Shown piece by piece: positions 1 to 7,816 of a stretch of 64,000 bases of DNA. The stretch spans positions 1 to 64,000 of the forward strand of contig NZ_JADYVX010000030.1 in NCBI RefSeq assembly GCF_020194175.1, read 5' to 3'. A program made the position numbers and the translations under genes. The number at the start of each line of letters is the position of its first letter. Within the stretch, counting starts at the first letter, position 1. The notes beneath the pieces are model-generated. The model was not told the DNA's origin. It worked only from the letters and a program-made list of their open reading frames with translations, and searched no databases. The stretch is from Bradyrhizobium sp. BRP22 (GTDB lineage Bacteria; Pseudomonadota; Alphaproteobacteria; Rhizobiales; Xanthobacteraceae).

Positions 1-6
1 CCCGGG

Positions 7-32
7 CCCTCCCCCGCAAGCGGGAGAGGGGG
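7..32. repeat. Short palindromic intergenic repeat (C-rich/G-rich hairpin)
   Basis: The arms CCCGC and GCGGG flank a 2-base loop, extended by flanking C-rich and G-rich runs. The same hairpin type recurs at both ends of 19184-19312, so it is an interspersed element, not a feature of the next gene. Confidence 0.6.
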
Positions 33-116
33 CGCAGCTTCATCGCGGTTGCATTTCAACCTCATGGGATCACGCTCTAATCCCTCGGCTTTATCGGCGG
101 CTCGAACGGAGACATT

Positions 117-1112
117 GTGTCGGGACAGACCTTACGCATCGGCACGCGCAAGACGGCCATGGCGATGGCGCAGACCGAAGAAGTCGCGCGGCTGTTGCGT
201 GCGTCGGCTTCCGACCTGACCGTCGAAATCGTACGGTTCGAAACCCGCGGCGATCAGGACCAGACAAGCAAATTGCTGCGCCATGGCGGCAAGGGCGGCG
301 CCTTCGTCGCCGAGATCCGCGAGGCAATGCGCGCGGGCGAGCTGCAGGCCGCGATGCATTCGCTGAAGGATGTGCCCGGCAATGAGGAGACGCCCGGCCT
401 CGTGCTCGGTGCGACCCTGCCGCGCGACGCCGCGACCGACTGCCTGGTGCTGCGTCCCGGCCTCTCGCTGGAAAGCTTTCGTGCCTCGCGCGGCAAGGGC
501 TTCAAGATCGGCACCAACGCGGTGCGCCGTGCGGCCTATCTGCGCAGGCTGTTTCCTGAGGTGAGCGTGATTCATTTCCGCGGCGCCGCCGATACGCGGA
601 TTGCCAAGCTCGATCGTGGCGACAAGCAGCGCCTGCCCGATGGCGGCGAGGTCGGTCCCGCGGACGCGCTGGTGATGGCGCGCTCGGGGCTCGAGCGTAT
701 CGGGCGCGCATCGCGCATCGCCTATGATTTCCCGGTCGACGAGATGCTACCGTCGGTCGGGCAGGGCATCGTCGCCGTCGAATGCGTGGCGAACGATTTC
801 GTGACGCGCGCCCGTCTCGCCAAGATCGAGAATGTATCATCGCGTCTCGCCGCCGAAGCCGAGCGCGAGGTGTTGTGGATCCTGAACGGCCACTGCAATT
901 CCCCGATCGCCGGCCATGCCACGCTTGCCGGCAGCGAGATGATTTTGCGCGCCTCGGTGCTGGATGAAACCGGCGACCGCTTCATCGAAGCCTCGCGCAC
1001 CGGCCCCGCCGACCGCCCCCGCGAACTCGGCCGCGCCGTCGGACTGGAGTTGCTGGACAAAGGCGCCGCCGAGATCATCGCCCGCACAAGGCCCGAAGAG
1101 ACGGACGAGTAA
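117..1112 (+). CDS. Hydroxymethylbilane synthase-like protein (HemC paralogue)
   Basis: 331 aa, related to porphobilinogen deaminase, which joins four porphobilinogens into hydroxymethylbilane for heme synthesis. Family marks are HSLKDVP with the catalytic Asp, the paired arginines in NAVRRAAYLRR, VGQGIVAVEC, and a single Cys in NGHCNSPIAGHA at the place of the dipyrromethane-cofactor Cys. It differs from ordinary HemC: the usual TSSLRRQ is replaced by TNAVRRA, and about nine extra residues (DKQRLPDGGEVG region) follow KLDRG. It is about 20 aa longer than typical. Start is GTG with GGAG eight bases upstream. No other heme gene is nearby; the next genes are for phosphonate use. Either a second, diverged HemC or a protein with a changed role. 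Confidence 0.8.
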   Translation: MSGQTLRIGTRKTAMAMAQTEEVARLLRASASDLTVEIVRFETRGDQDQTSKLLRHGGKGGAFVAEIREAMRAGELQAAMHSLKDVPGNEETPGLVLGATLPRDAATDCLVLRPGLSLESFRASRGKGFKIGTNAVRRAAYLRRLFPEVSVIHFRGAADTRIAKLDRGDKQRLPDGGEVGPADALVMARSGLERIGRASRIAYDFPVDEMLPSVGQGIVAVECVANDFVTRARLAKIENVSSRLAAEAEREVLWILNGHCNSPIAGHATLAGSEMILRASVLDETGDRFIEASRTGPADRPRELGRAVGLELLDKGAAEIIARTRPEETDE

Positions 1113-1120
1113 AGAACTCT

Positions 1121-1242
1121 GTCGTCCCTGCGAAAGCAGGGACCCATAACCACAGGAAGGTGTTATGGCGCGAGCAAGCGGTTGCAGCGGAGCATACCAC
1201 AGAGGCCTGTGGTTATGGGTCCCGGCTCAAGGCCGGGACGAC
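1121..1242. repeat. Large inverted repeat (36-37 bp arms)
   Basis: The left arm 1121-1156 and right arm 1206-1242 are nearly perfect inverted copies; both contain ACCCATAACCACAGG or its complement, with the outer ends forming GTCGTCCC/GGGACGAC. The right arm runs into the end of the leftward DUF1045 gene and encodes its last residues and stop codon. It lies between convergent genes and could also terminate transcription. Confidence 0.75.
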
Positions 1243-1934
1243 AGCAGTGCTCGCAGCGGCCAATGCGCGATAATCCGGAATCGCGATGCGGCGTTGTCCT
1301 GGCCAAACAGCGCGAGCCGGTCGATCGCGAGTGTTGCAAGTCGCACAGAGGCAAAGCGCTCCCGCAGCATCGGCACCACGACGTCGCGCCGCTCGGATTC
1401 CAGTCGGCCGGTCAGCGTCATGTGGAAGCGGAATTCTTCCATCACATAAGGGTAGCCCCAGCGGTCGAGATACTCGACCTGCCGCGGCGCCAATCGCTCG
1501 GGATTTCGCCGTGCGCGATCCTGCGCCGACAGCGGCGCGCGGAATGAATCGAAGTCGCGCGTTACGTCGGCCGCGAGCTGCTGCAAATCGGCCGACGGCT
1601 TTGCCGGGATCATCGCGATGAAGCCGCTGATCGAATCGATGACGGGTTCGATCACGGGAATCTGCCGCGGCGTATCGGCGAAAGCTTCGCATGCCCCGGC
1701 CAGATCGGCCTCGGTGTTCCCCTCCGCCAGCGCAATCGGCGCTTTCAGCGTGGCGTGAAAGCCGTACTTGCGCGGATCCTGCGTGATCTCACGCCAGTCC
1801 GGCGGCAAGCCTTCGGGAAAAGCCAGTTCGCTGCCGTGATAGACGTCGTAGCCGAGCATCTCGGCGCCGAAGCGGTCGAGCGCGCTGCCTGGCGCTGGCG
1901 CGTAGTAAAGAGCGTAACGGGGATAGTTGGCCAT
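1227..1934 (-). CDS. DUF1045 phosphonate-operon protein, 2H phosphoesterase superfamily
   Basis: 235 aa from the ATG at 1934; a longer frame from 1955 would overlap phnM. The sequence has the two His-x-Thr motifs of 2H phosphoesterases, FHATLKAP near residue 60 and FHMTLTGR near residue 170, which in that superfamily act on cyclic or 2',3'-type phosphodiesters. The family is known as a putative phosphonate metabolism protein that accompanies C-P lyase genes. It is the last gene of a three-gene leftward unit. E. coli uses PhnP to open the cyclic ribose phosphate made by C-P lyase; no PhnP is seen here, so this protein may do that step (inference). The last residues are encoded by an inverted repeat. 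Confidence 0.85.
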   Translation of the reverse strand: MANYPRYALYYAPAPGSALDRFGAEMLGYDVYHGSELAFPEGLPPDWREITQDPRKYGFHATLKAPIALAEGNTEADLAGACEAFADTPRQIPVIEPVIDSISGFIAMIPAKPSADLQQLAADVTRDFDSFRAPLSAQDRARRNPERLAPRQVEYLDRWGYPYVMEEFRFHMTLTGRLESERRDVVVPMLRERFASVRLATLAIDRLALFGQDNAASRFRIIAHWPLRALLSSRP

Positions 1935-1941
1935 CGTCGCG

Positions 1942-3135
1942 TCAGGCAGCCGCAACCGCCACGCGCGGCGCGGTGGAATAGGTGAGCCGGCTGGCGTCGG
2001 CCAGATGCACGAGGTGTCCCCCAGCGATCACCGCGACGATGCGCGGCCGCAGCGGCACCTTGTCATCGACGATGATCATGTCGGCGCGCCGACCCTCCGT
2101 GAGCACGCCACGGTCGTCGAGCCCGGCCGCGCGCGCCGGCGCGGCCGAGATCAGGTCCCAGGCCTTTGCCAGCGGCAGCACGCCGTCAGCGGCCAGCCGG
2201 AACGCCGCGAGCAGTTGCGCCGGATAGTAATAGTCGGAAGCAAGCACCGAGCACAGGCCCTTTGCGATCATGTCGGACGCCTTGGTCCAGCCGGTATGGC
2301 TGCCGCCGCGCACGACATTGGGTGCGCCGTACACGATGTCGTCGCCGGCGGCGGTCGCCTCGCGTGCGGTCTCTTCGTTGACCGGGAATTCGGCGATGCC
2401 GACGCCCTGATCGCGAAACGCCTTGCGCATCTCCGGGCTGTTGTCGTCATGCGAGAGCATGCGGACATTGGCTGAACGCGCCGCGCCGGCAAGGCGGGAG
2501 ACCGAGGCCGGCACATCGTCCGCGCGCGACACCACGTGTGCGACGAGCCGATCGAAGTCCTCGGGCGAAAGTCCGGTGCGCTCCACCATCCGGTTGCGCT
2601 TCCGCGGCTTGGCGAGATCCCCGATTGTGCCGTCCATGTGGTCATTGAACGCGAACAGGTCGACGCGGCCCTCCGCGAGCCAGCCGATGATCTCTGCTTC
2701 GGCGTCGAGGTTGTAGGTCTCGTGGCGCAGATGGAAGCGCGTGTCGGCGGCAAGCTGCGGGCGCATCTGCTCGATCGCCTCCAGCAGCCGCCTCGCATTC
2801 TCGGCGCTGCGCAGGCCCGGCTCCCACGACCAGGTGGTGGCGTGGAACACCGTCGTGATGCCGTTTGCGATCGCCTGGCGGTCGCTGTCGGCGAGCGCCA
2901 CGTCGATCGGAAAATCGACGCCGGCGCGCGGCATCATCTGCCGCTCGAAAGCGTCGCCATGCAGATCGACGATGCCGGGCAGCACCAGCAGATCGCGCGC
3001 ATCGATGCCGAGCGCGCCGCGGCCGTCTCCCTCGCCGTCGAGCGCTGCGATGTCGCGGCCCGCGGTCCGCAGCCGCGTTTCGACGAACTCGCCATTAACG
3101 AGAGCCTTGCCGCGTTCGATAATAATGTCGGTCAC
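1942..3135 (-). CDS. PhnM paralogue, amidohydrolase (ribose 1-methylphosphonate 5-triphosphate diphosphatase-like)
   Basis: 397 aa. PhnM removes pyrophosphate from alpha-D-ribose 1-methylphosphonate 5-triphosphate before C-P bond cleavage. Amidohydrolase motifs are present in order: PGIVDLHGD (about residue 53), FHLRHETYN, NDHMDG, SHDDNS, APNVVRGGSH and ASDYYYP. A second, more canonical phnM lies at 13384-14535; the two share these active-site motifs but differ widely elsewhere, for example LHGDAFE here and LHTDHLE there. The start is GTG and overlaps the upstream stop codon as GTGA, so it is translationally coupled to the acyltransferase gene. Possible roles: a different substrate (another alkyl group) or a back-up enzyme. 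Confidence 0.85.
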   Translation of the reverse strand: MTDIIIERGKALVNGEFVETRLRTAGRDIAALDGEGDGRGALGIDARDLLVLPGIVDLHGDAFERQMMPRAGVDFPIDVALADSDRQAIANGITTVFHATTWSWEPGLRSAENARRLLEAIEQMRPQLAADTRFHLRHETYNLDAEAEIIGWLAEGRVDLFAFNDHMDGTIGDLAKPRKRNRMVERTGLSPEDFDRLVAHVVSRADDVPASVSRLAGAARSANVRMLSHDDNSPEMRKAFRDQGVGIAEFPVNEETAREATAAGDDIVYGAPNVVRGGSHTGWTKASDMIAKGLCSVLASDYYYPAQLLAAFRLAADGVLPLAKAWDLISAAPARAAGLDDRGVLTEGRRADMIIVDDKVPLRPRIVAVIAGGHLVHLADASRLTYSTAPRVAVAAA

Positions 3136-3788
3136 GAGATGGCACTCCGGCGGGTGTTTGACGCATTCAGCGCTTCATACTTGGCGAGGAAGTCCTCGAC
3201 AACCAGCTTGCGGAAATCCGGCAGCGCCTGGCGCAACATTTCGTGATCCCAGTCCCACCAGGCGAGTGCGGCAAGGCGGCTGGTGATGTCATCGGCGAAC
3301 CGCTTGCGAATCGGCCGCGCAGGATTGCCGGCGACGATGGTGTAGGCAGGGACGTCCCTGGTCACGATCGCGCCGGCCGCGACCACAGCGCCGGTTCCGA
3401 TCGAACGTCCGGGCAGAATGATGGCGCCATGTCCGATCCAGACGTCATGGCCGATATGCACGCGGTGCTGTCGGCGCCATTCGAAGAACTCGGCATCGTC
3501 CGCCTCGCCCGGGAAGTATGCGCTGGCGCGATAGCTGAAATGCGCCTGCGACGGACGTTGCATCGGATGATTGCCGGGATTGATCCGGGTCATCGCCGCG
3601 ATCGAGCAGAATTTGCCGATTGTGGTGTAAGTGATCTGCGCGTCGTTCACGACGTACGAATAGTCGCCCATCGCGACTTCGAGCAGGATGGTCCGCGCTC
3701 CGACCTCGGTGTATGCCCCAAGCTGGCTTTCCCGCACCGAAGCGGTGGGATCGACCGTCGGTACAACGGAAAGCATCTTGCCAGCCAT
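3132..3788 (-). CDS. Hexapeptide-repeat acyltransferase of phosphonate clusters
   Basis: 218 aa left-handed beta-helix acyltransferase related to chloramphenicol/xenobiotic acetyltransferases. Hexapeptide repeats run from PTASVRESQLGAYTEVGA near the N-terminus to IGHGAIILPGRSIGTGAVVA; HIGHDVWIGHGA and IVAGNPARPIRKRF are typical of the family, and the catalytic His lies in GNHPMQ. A member of this family occurs repeatedly in phn loci and may acetylate an aminoalkylphosphonate, a role E. coli gives to PhnO (inference). First gene of the leftward unit; GAGAGG lies just upstream of the ATG, and a PHO-box-like site lies about 60 bp upstream. Confidence 0.8.
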   Translation of the reverse strand: MAGKMLSVVPTVDPTASVRESQLGAYTEVGARTILLEVAMGDYSYVVNDAQITYTTIGKFCSIAAMTRINPGNHPMQRPSQAHFSYRASAYFPGEADDAEFFEWRRQHRVHIGHDVWIGHGAIILPGRSIGTGAVVAAGAIVTRDVPAYTIVAGNPARPIRKRFADDITSRLAALAWWDWDHEMLRQALPDFRKLVVEDFLAKYEALNASNTRRSAIS

Positions 3789-3847
3789 TTTTGCCTCTCG
3801 AACGATTGCGGGGAGCGCACCTCTTCGATGCGCTTCATAACATTAGC

Positions 3848-3865
3848 GTGACAGTTGGATGACAT
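3848..3865 (-). promoter_or_regulatory. PHO-box-like site for the leftward phn unit
   Basis: On the minus strand the 18 bases read ATGTCATCCAACTGTCAC: two heptamers (ATGTCAT, CTGTCAC) separated by four bases, close to the PhoB direct repeat CTGTCAT-N4-CTGTCAT. It is 60 bp upstream of the acyltransferase start, and an AT-rich TAATGTTATG follows where a -10 box would be. Confidence 0.7.
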
Positions 3866-3902
3866 CGTCGGCGCTGTGGACGGTTGCCGCACTGCAGCGC
3901 GT

Positions 3903-3920
3903 TTGTCACACAACTGTAAT
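3903..3920 (+). promoter_or_regulatory. PHO-box-like site for phnCDE
   Basis: TTGTCACACAACTGTAAT: heptamers TTGTCAC and CTGTAAT with a four-base spacer, again the PhoB pattern, in rightward orientation and 46 bp upstream of the phnC ATG. It is back-to-back with the leftward site at 3848-3865. Confidence 0.7.
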
Positions 3921-3966
3921 GCGGTGGCGTTAGCCGTTAGCCGACGTGACGGGTTCGGAGCACTGC

Positions 3967-4782
3967 ATGCTGGTGGTGGAAGGTTTGACGTGCCGTTTCG
4001 GCACAAAAGCCGCGGTGGACAATGCTTCGTTCTCGGTTCAGCCCGGTAGTTTTGTCGGCGTGATCGGCCGTTCGGGCGCCGGCAAATCGACATTGCTGCG
4101 GATGGTCAATCGTCTCGCCGATCCGACCGAAGGCCGCATCCTGTTCGAAGGTGTCGACGTCACCGCACTGCGCGGCAAGGCGCTGCGGCAGTGGCGGGCG
4201 CGTTCGGCGATGATCTTCCAGCAGTTCAATCTGGTCGGCCGGCTCGACGTGCTGACCAACGTGTTGATGGGCCGTCTTGCCGAGATCCCGTCCTGGCGCT
4301 CGCTGACTCAGCTTTGGCCCGACGAAGACAGGGCGCTGGCGATGTCTGCGCTCGAGCAGTTCGACATGGCGCAGTTCGCCGCCCAGCGCGCCGACCAGCT
4401 TTCCGGCGGCCAGCAGCAACGCGTGGCGATCGCCCGCGCGCTGGTGCAGGAGCCCGACATCATCCTCGCCGACGAGCCGATCGCCTCGCTCGATCCGCGC
4501 AATACCAAGATCGTGATGGATGCGCTTCTGCGCATCAACAAGCATTTCGGCATCACCGTGCTCTGCAACCTGCATTCGCTGGATCTGGCGCGCAGCTATT
4601 GCGACCGCCTGATCGGCATGGCGGCAGGCCGCGTGGTGTTCGATGGTCAGCCCTCGATGCTGACCGATCACATCGCCCGCGAGCTCTACGATCTCGAGGC
4701 CAACGATGTCATCGGCGGGGCGCCAATGCCCGCGCCCGATGCCGCAACAGCTCCGGCGCTCGGCACCGCAGCCGCGGCCTGA
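3967..4782 (+). CDS. phnC: Phosphonate ABC transporter, ATP-binding protein
   Basis: 271 aa from the ATG at 3967, preferred to a GTG at 3946 because GGAG lies eight bases before it. Walker A is GRSGAGKST (residues 34-42), the signature is LSGGQQQRV, and Walker B is IILADEP followed by SLDP. It energises import of phosphonates and is the first gene of phnC-D-E1-E2. The C-terminal tail is Ala/Pro-rich. Two palindromes separate it from phnD. PHO-box-like site upstream, so phosphate starvation should induce it. Confidence 0.93.
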   Translation: MLVVEGLTCRFGTKAAVDNASFSVQPGSFVGVIGRSGAGKSTLLRMVNRLADPTEGRILFEGVDVTALRGKALRQWRARSAMIFQQFNLVGRLDVLTNVLMGRLAEIPSWRSLTQLWPDEDRALAMSALEQFDMAQFAAQRADQLSGGQQQRVAIARALVQEPDIILADEPIASLDPRNTKIVMDALLRINKHFGITVLCNLHSLDLARSYCDRLIGMAAGRVVFDGQPSMLTDHIARELYDLEANDVIGGAPMPAPDAATAPALGTAAAA

Positions 4783-4832
4783 ACGTCGCACATTAATCCA
4801 GAGAAAGCCGATGCAACCGCAGTCGGCCTCTA

Positions 4833-4928
4833 GAGCATGATCCGGGAAAGTGGAAGCCGGTTTTCCGAAAAGATCATGCTCAAACAAAGAGATGAGATCA
4901 TGATCCGATTCCGTCCAATCGGATCATG
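4833..4928. repeat. Palindromic repeat (family A) plus second hairpin between phnC and phnD
   Basis: GAGCATGATC (4833-4842) pairs with GATCATGCTC (4872-4881); an inner CCGG..TTTTCCG part is shared with the copy at 23032-23080. A second perfect 12-bp hairpin follows, CATGATCCGATT (4899-4910) with AATCGGATCATG (4917-4928). Both sit inside the phn operon without breaking gene order. Confidence 0.75.
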
Positions 4929-4960
4929 GTCCAGCGTTACTACAACAGCAGGGGTAAACC

Positions 4961-5896
4961 ATGATCACTCGTCGCATCGTTCTCGCCGGCGCCGCCGCGC
5001 TCGCGTTCACTGCGTCCGCTTCGGCGCAGGACTGGAAGACCAAGTATTCGGAGCTGACTTTCGCGGTCGTGCCGGCTGAAAACGCGTCCGGCGTCACCGA
5101 GCGCTGGACGCCGTTCGTCAACTATCTCTCCAAGGAACTCGGCGTGAAGGTCACGCTGCGCATCGCCAACGACTATGCCGCCGTGATCGAGGGCCAGCGC
5201 TCCGGCAACATCCAGATCGCAAGCTACGGTTCGGCCTCCTTCGCCCGCGCGCGGCTGACCGGCGTCAAGACCGACGCCTTCGCCAACGACATCAATGCCG
5301 ACGGTTCGACCGGCTACTACTCCGTGTTCTTCGTCAAGGCGAGCAGCCCCTACAAGACCCTCGATGACGTGAAGGGCAAGAACCTCGGCCTCGTCGATCC
5401 GAACTCGACCTCGGGCAACAACGTGCCGCGCTTCGAGCTCAACAAGAACGGCATTCCGGACGCCGACGCCTATTTCAGCAAGGTCGTCTTCACCGGCAGC
5501 CACGAGAACGCGATGCTGGCGCTTTCGCAAGGCACGGTCGACGTCGCGGCCAATCAGTGGACCAGCGACAATGACTCCACGCTCGCCCAGATGCTGCACA
5601 AGGGCATGCTCAAGAACACCGACGGCTCGCCGATGAAGAAGGACGATTTCCGTATCATCCACAAGTCGGCCGAGATCATCAACGGACCCTATGCCTACAA
5701 TTCGGATCTTCCCGACGACCTGAAGGCCGCGATCGCCAAGGCCTTCTTCGATGCGCCGACCAAGGACAAGGCGATGTTCGATAAGCTCTCGGACGGCCAG
5801 AAGAAGGGCTTCCATGCCGCGACCACCAAGGATTGGGACGGCACCATCGAGCTGATCAAGTTCGTCGACGCGCTGCGCAAGAAGAAGGCGTCCTGA
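4961..5896 (+). CDS. phnD: Phosphonate ABC transporter, periplasmic binding protein
   Basis: 311 aa. A clear Sec signal peptide (MITRRIVLAGAAALAFTASA, cleaved before QDW) precedes a type 2 periplasmic binding fold. PhnD-family marks include FAVVPAENASGVTERWTPF, the NDYAAVIEGQRSG segment and DPNSTSGNNVPR, which lies in the phosphonate-binding region. It captures phosphonates in the periplasm for the PhnE permeases. The gene follows phnC after a 178-bp spacer rich in palindromes, and is followed by a strong hairpin that may favour its expression over the permeases. Confidence 0.93.
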   Translation: MITRRIVLAGAAALAFTASASAQDWKTKYSELTFAVVPAENASGVTERWTPFVNYLSKELGVKVTLRIANDYAAVIEGQRSGNIQIASYGSASFARARLTGVKTDAFANDINADGSTGYYSVFFVKASSPYKTLDDVKGKNLGLVDPNSTSGNNVPRFELNKNGIPDADAYFSKVVFTGSHENAMLALSQGTVDVAANQWTSDNDSTLAQMLHKGMLKNTDGSPMKKDDFRIIHKSAEIINGPYAYNSDLPDDLKAAIAKAFFDAPTKDKAMFDKLSDGQKKGFHAATTKDWDGTIELIKFVDALRKKKAS

Positions 5897-5914
5897 TCGA
5901 TCGACACGAAGACG

Positions 5915-5943
5915 CAGGCCGGGTCGAGTAGCGACCCGGCCTG
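5915..5943 (+). terminator. Stem-loop after phnD (attenuator or partial terminator)
   Basis: A perfect 12-bp stem, CAGGCCGGGTCG with CGACCCGGCCTG, around a 5-base loop, followed by a short T-rich stretch (TTTCCGTT). It lies 18 bases after the phnD stop and before phnE1, so it may lower read-through or protect the phnD message. Confidence 0.65.
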
Positions 5944-5956
5944 TTTCCGTTAGCCC

Positions 5957-6056
5957 GTTTTCGAGCGAAGTGGATACCGGTTCGCGTGAAGAAAACGCGT
6001 CAGAACAAGAAACTAGAGCTTCGGCTCTGATTCAATCAGAACCGAAAATGCTCTAG
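5957..6056. repeat. Interspersed repeat (family B) between phnD and phnE1
   Basis: About 100 bp. GTTTTCGAGCGAAGTGGATA, CGGTTCGCGTGAAGAAAACG and the AGAGCTTCGG..CTCTAG end recur in inverted orientation at 26316-26414 and 47650-47741. The element lies inside the operon. Confidence 0.75.
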
Positions 6057-6074
6057 GGGCAAGCAGCAAGTCCG

Positions 6075-6959
6075 ATGGCCACTGCCGTATCCGTCCTTCC
6101 CGCCCAGCAGCTCGCGGCGCTGAACGACGCCTATCGCAAGGCAGTCGCGCGCAAGCGGCTGAAGATGATGCTGGCGGCGGCGGTGTTCCTGGCGGCACTC
6201 GTCGTCGCGGGCATCGGCGCCGAAGTGAACCTGCGCACGCTCTTCACTTATTTCGGCAACTTCGTCTCTTATTTCGACCGCATCCTCACGCTGGACAATG
6301 GCCAGCGGGTCTGGACCGACGTCGGCGAATGGTTCTGGGGCTGGCAGAAATGGCTGAAGCTGCTCGCCGAGACCATTCTGATCAGCTATGTCGGCACGCT
6401 GATCGGCGCGGTCCTTGCGCTCGCACTGAACTTCTTTGCTGCGCAGAACACCTCGCCCGGGCCCTGGCTGCGTTTCGTCGTCCGCCGCCTGCTGGAATTC
6501 GCCCGCACGGTGCCTAGCATCGTGTTCGCGCTGGTGTTCGTGATCGCCTTCGGTCTCGGGCCGATGGCAGGCGTGCTCGCGATCGCCGTGCATTCGACCG
6601 GCGCGCTCGGCAAATTGTTCTCCGAGATCGTCGAGAATGCGGACATGAAGCCGGTGGAGGGCGTGCGCTCGACCGGCGCGAGCTGGCTCTCCTGCATGCG
6701 CTTTGCGGTGCTGCCGCAGGTCTCGGCCGGTTACGCGAGCTATGCGCTGCTGCGCTTCGAGATCAACGTGCGCGAAGCCTCCGTGATGGGCTTTGTCGGC
6801 GCCGGCGGCATCGGGCAGGAGCTCGTGGTCGCGATCCGCAAATTCTATTACTCGGACGTCAGCGCCATTCTCGTCACTATCGTCGTGACGGTGTTCGTGA
6901 TCGACATCACCACCGGCTGGCTGCGCGGAAAACTGTTCGGCAAGGAGGCGCGGGCATGA
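6075..6959 (+). CDS. phnE: Phosphonate ABC transporter, permease 1
   Basis: 294 aa inner-membrane permease. A cytoplasmic N-terminus and a first membrane segment (MLAAAVFLAALVVAGIG) are followed by the BPD transporter domain with about five more segments. The ATPase-contact (EAA) loop is VEGVRSTGASWLSCMRFAVLP-like, ending in GAGGIGQEL, typical of PhnE. It forms the channel with the second PhnE, whose gene overlaps by ATGA. Two PhnE proteins per transporter are common in this group of bacteria. Confidence 0.92.
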   Translation: MATAVSVLPAQQLAALNDAYRKAVARKRLKMMLAAAVFLAALVVAGIGAEVNLRTLFTYFGNFVSYFDRILTLDNGQRVWTDVGEWFWGWQKWLKLLAETILISYVGTLIGAVLALALNFFAAQNTSPGPWLRFVVRRLLEFARTVPSIVFALVFVIAFGLGPMAGVLAIAVHSTGALGKLFSEIVENADMKPVEGVRSTGASWLSCMRFAVLPQVSAGYASYALLRFEINVREASVMGFVGAGGIGQELVVAIRKFYYSDVSAILVTIVVTVFVIDITTGWLRGKLFGKEARA

Positions 6960-7804
6960 GCCAGCTGCCGAAGCCTGACTCGCAGGCGCTGCGCACCAAG
7001 TATCCCGACGTTTTCGAACGGCCGGCATCGGCACGGCTCGCCACGCCCTTGATGCTGCTCGCTGCATTCGCGGTCTTCGCCTTCGGCCTGTACGATCTCG
7101 ACTTCTCGCCGACCAAGCTGGTGAGCGGCCTGCGCGAGCTTGGCTGGATCACGCTGATGATGATCCCGCCCGATCCCGGCTCGTCGCTGCCGACCTATCT
7201 CTCCGCGCTCGGCGAGACGCTGTCGATCGCGCTGCTCGGCACCACGCTTGCCGCGTTCCTGGCGCTGCCGGTCAGCCTGCTTGCCGCGCGCAACATCGTT
7301 CCCTCCGCCATCTTCCGCTTTCCGGTGCGGCGCTTCCTGGATTCGATCCGTGGCGTCGACACGCTGATCTGGGCCCTGGTGTGGATCAATGTCGTCGGCC
7401 TCGGCCCGTTCGCCGGCGTGCTTGCCATCGCGGTGTCGGATTTCGGCGCCTTCGGCAAATTGTTCTCCGAGGCCATCGAGGCCGCCGACAAGAAGCAGGT
7501 CGAGGGCATCCGGGCTTCCGGCGGCAGCGCGCTGCACGAGATCCGCTTCGGCCTGATGCCGCAGGTCCTGCCCGTGATCGCCGGGCAGGTGCTCTATTAC
7601 ATCGAGTCGAACACGCGCTCGGCCACCATCATCGGCATCGTCGGTGCCGGCGGTATTGGGCTGCAACTCGCCGAACAGATCCGCGTGCTGGAATGGCAGA
7701 AGGTGTCGTTCCTGATATTGATGATCCTGATTGCCGTCGCCGTGATCGACTGGATATCGACGAAACTCCGCTTCGCCATTATCGGTCAGCGCGCGGTGGC
7801 GTGA
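6956..7804 (+). CDS. phnE: Phosphonate ABC transporter, permease 2
   Basis: 282 aa partner permease. A membrane segment at about residues 25-45 is followed by the BPD permease domain; the EAA loop is VEGIRASGGSALHEIRFGLMP-like and the distal motif is GAGGIGLQL. Its ATG overlaps the TGA of permease 1, so the two are translated together. It ends the phnC-D-E1-E2 unit; two palindromes of repeat family E follow, before the convergent phnF. Confidence 0.92.
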   Translation: MSQLPKPDSQALRTKYPDVFERPASARLATPLMLLAAFAVFAFGLYDLDFSPTKLVSGLRELGWITLMMIPPDPGSSLPTYLSALGETLSIALLGTTLAAFLALPVSLLAARNIVPSAIFRFPVRRFLDSIRGVDTLIWALVWINVVGLGPFAGVLAIAVSDFGAFGKLFSEAIEAADKKQVEGIRASGGSALHEIRFGLMPQVLPVIAGQVLYYIESNTRSATIIGIVGAGGIGLQLAEQIRVLEWQKVSFLILMILIAVAVIDWISTKLRFAIIGQRAVA

Positions 7805-7816
7805 GGGACGGCGTGG

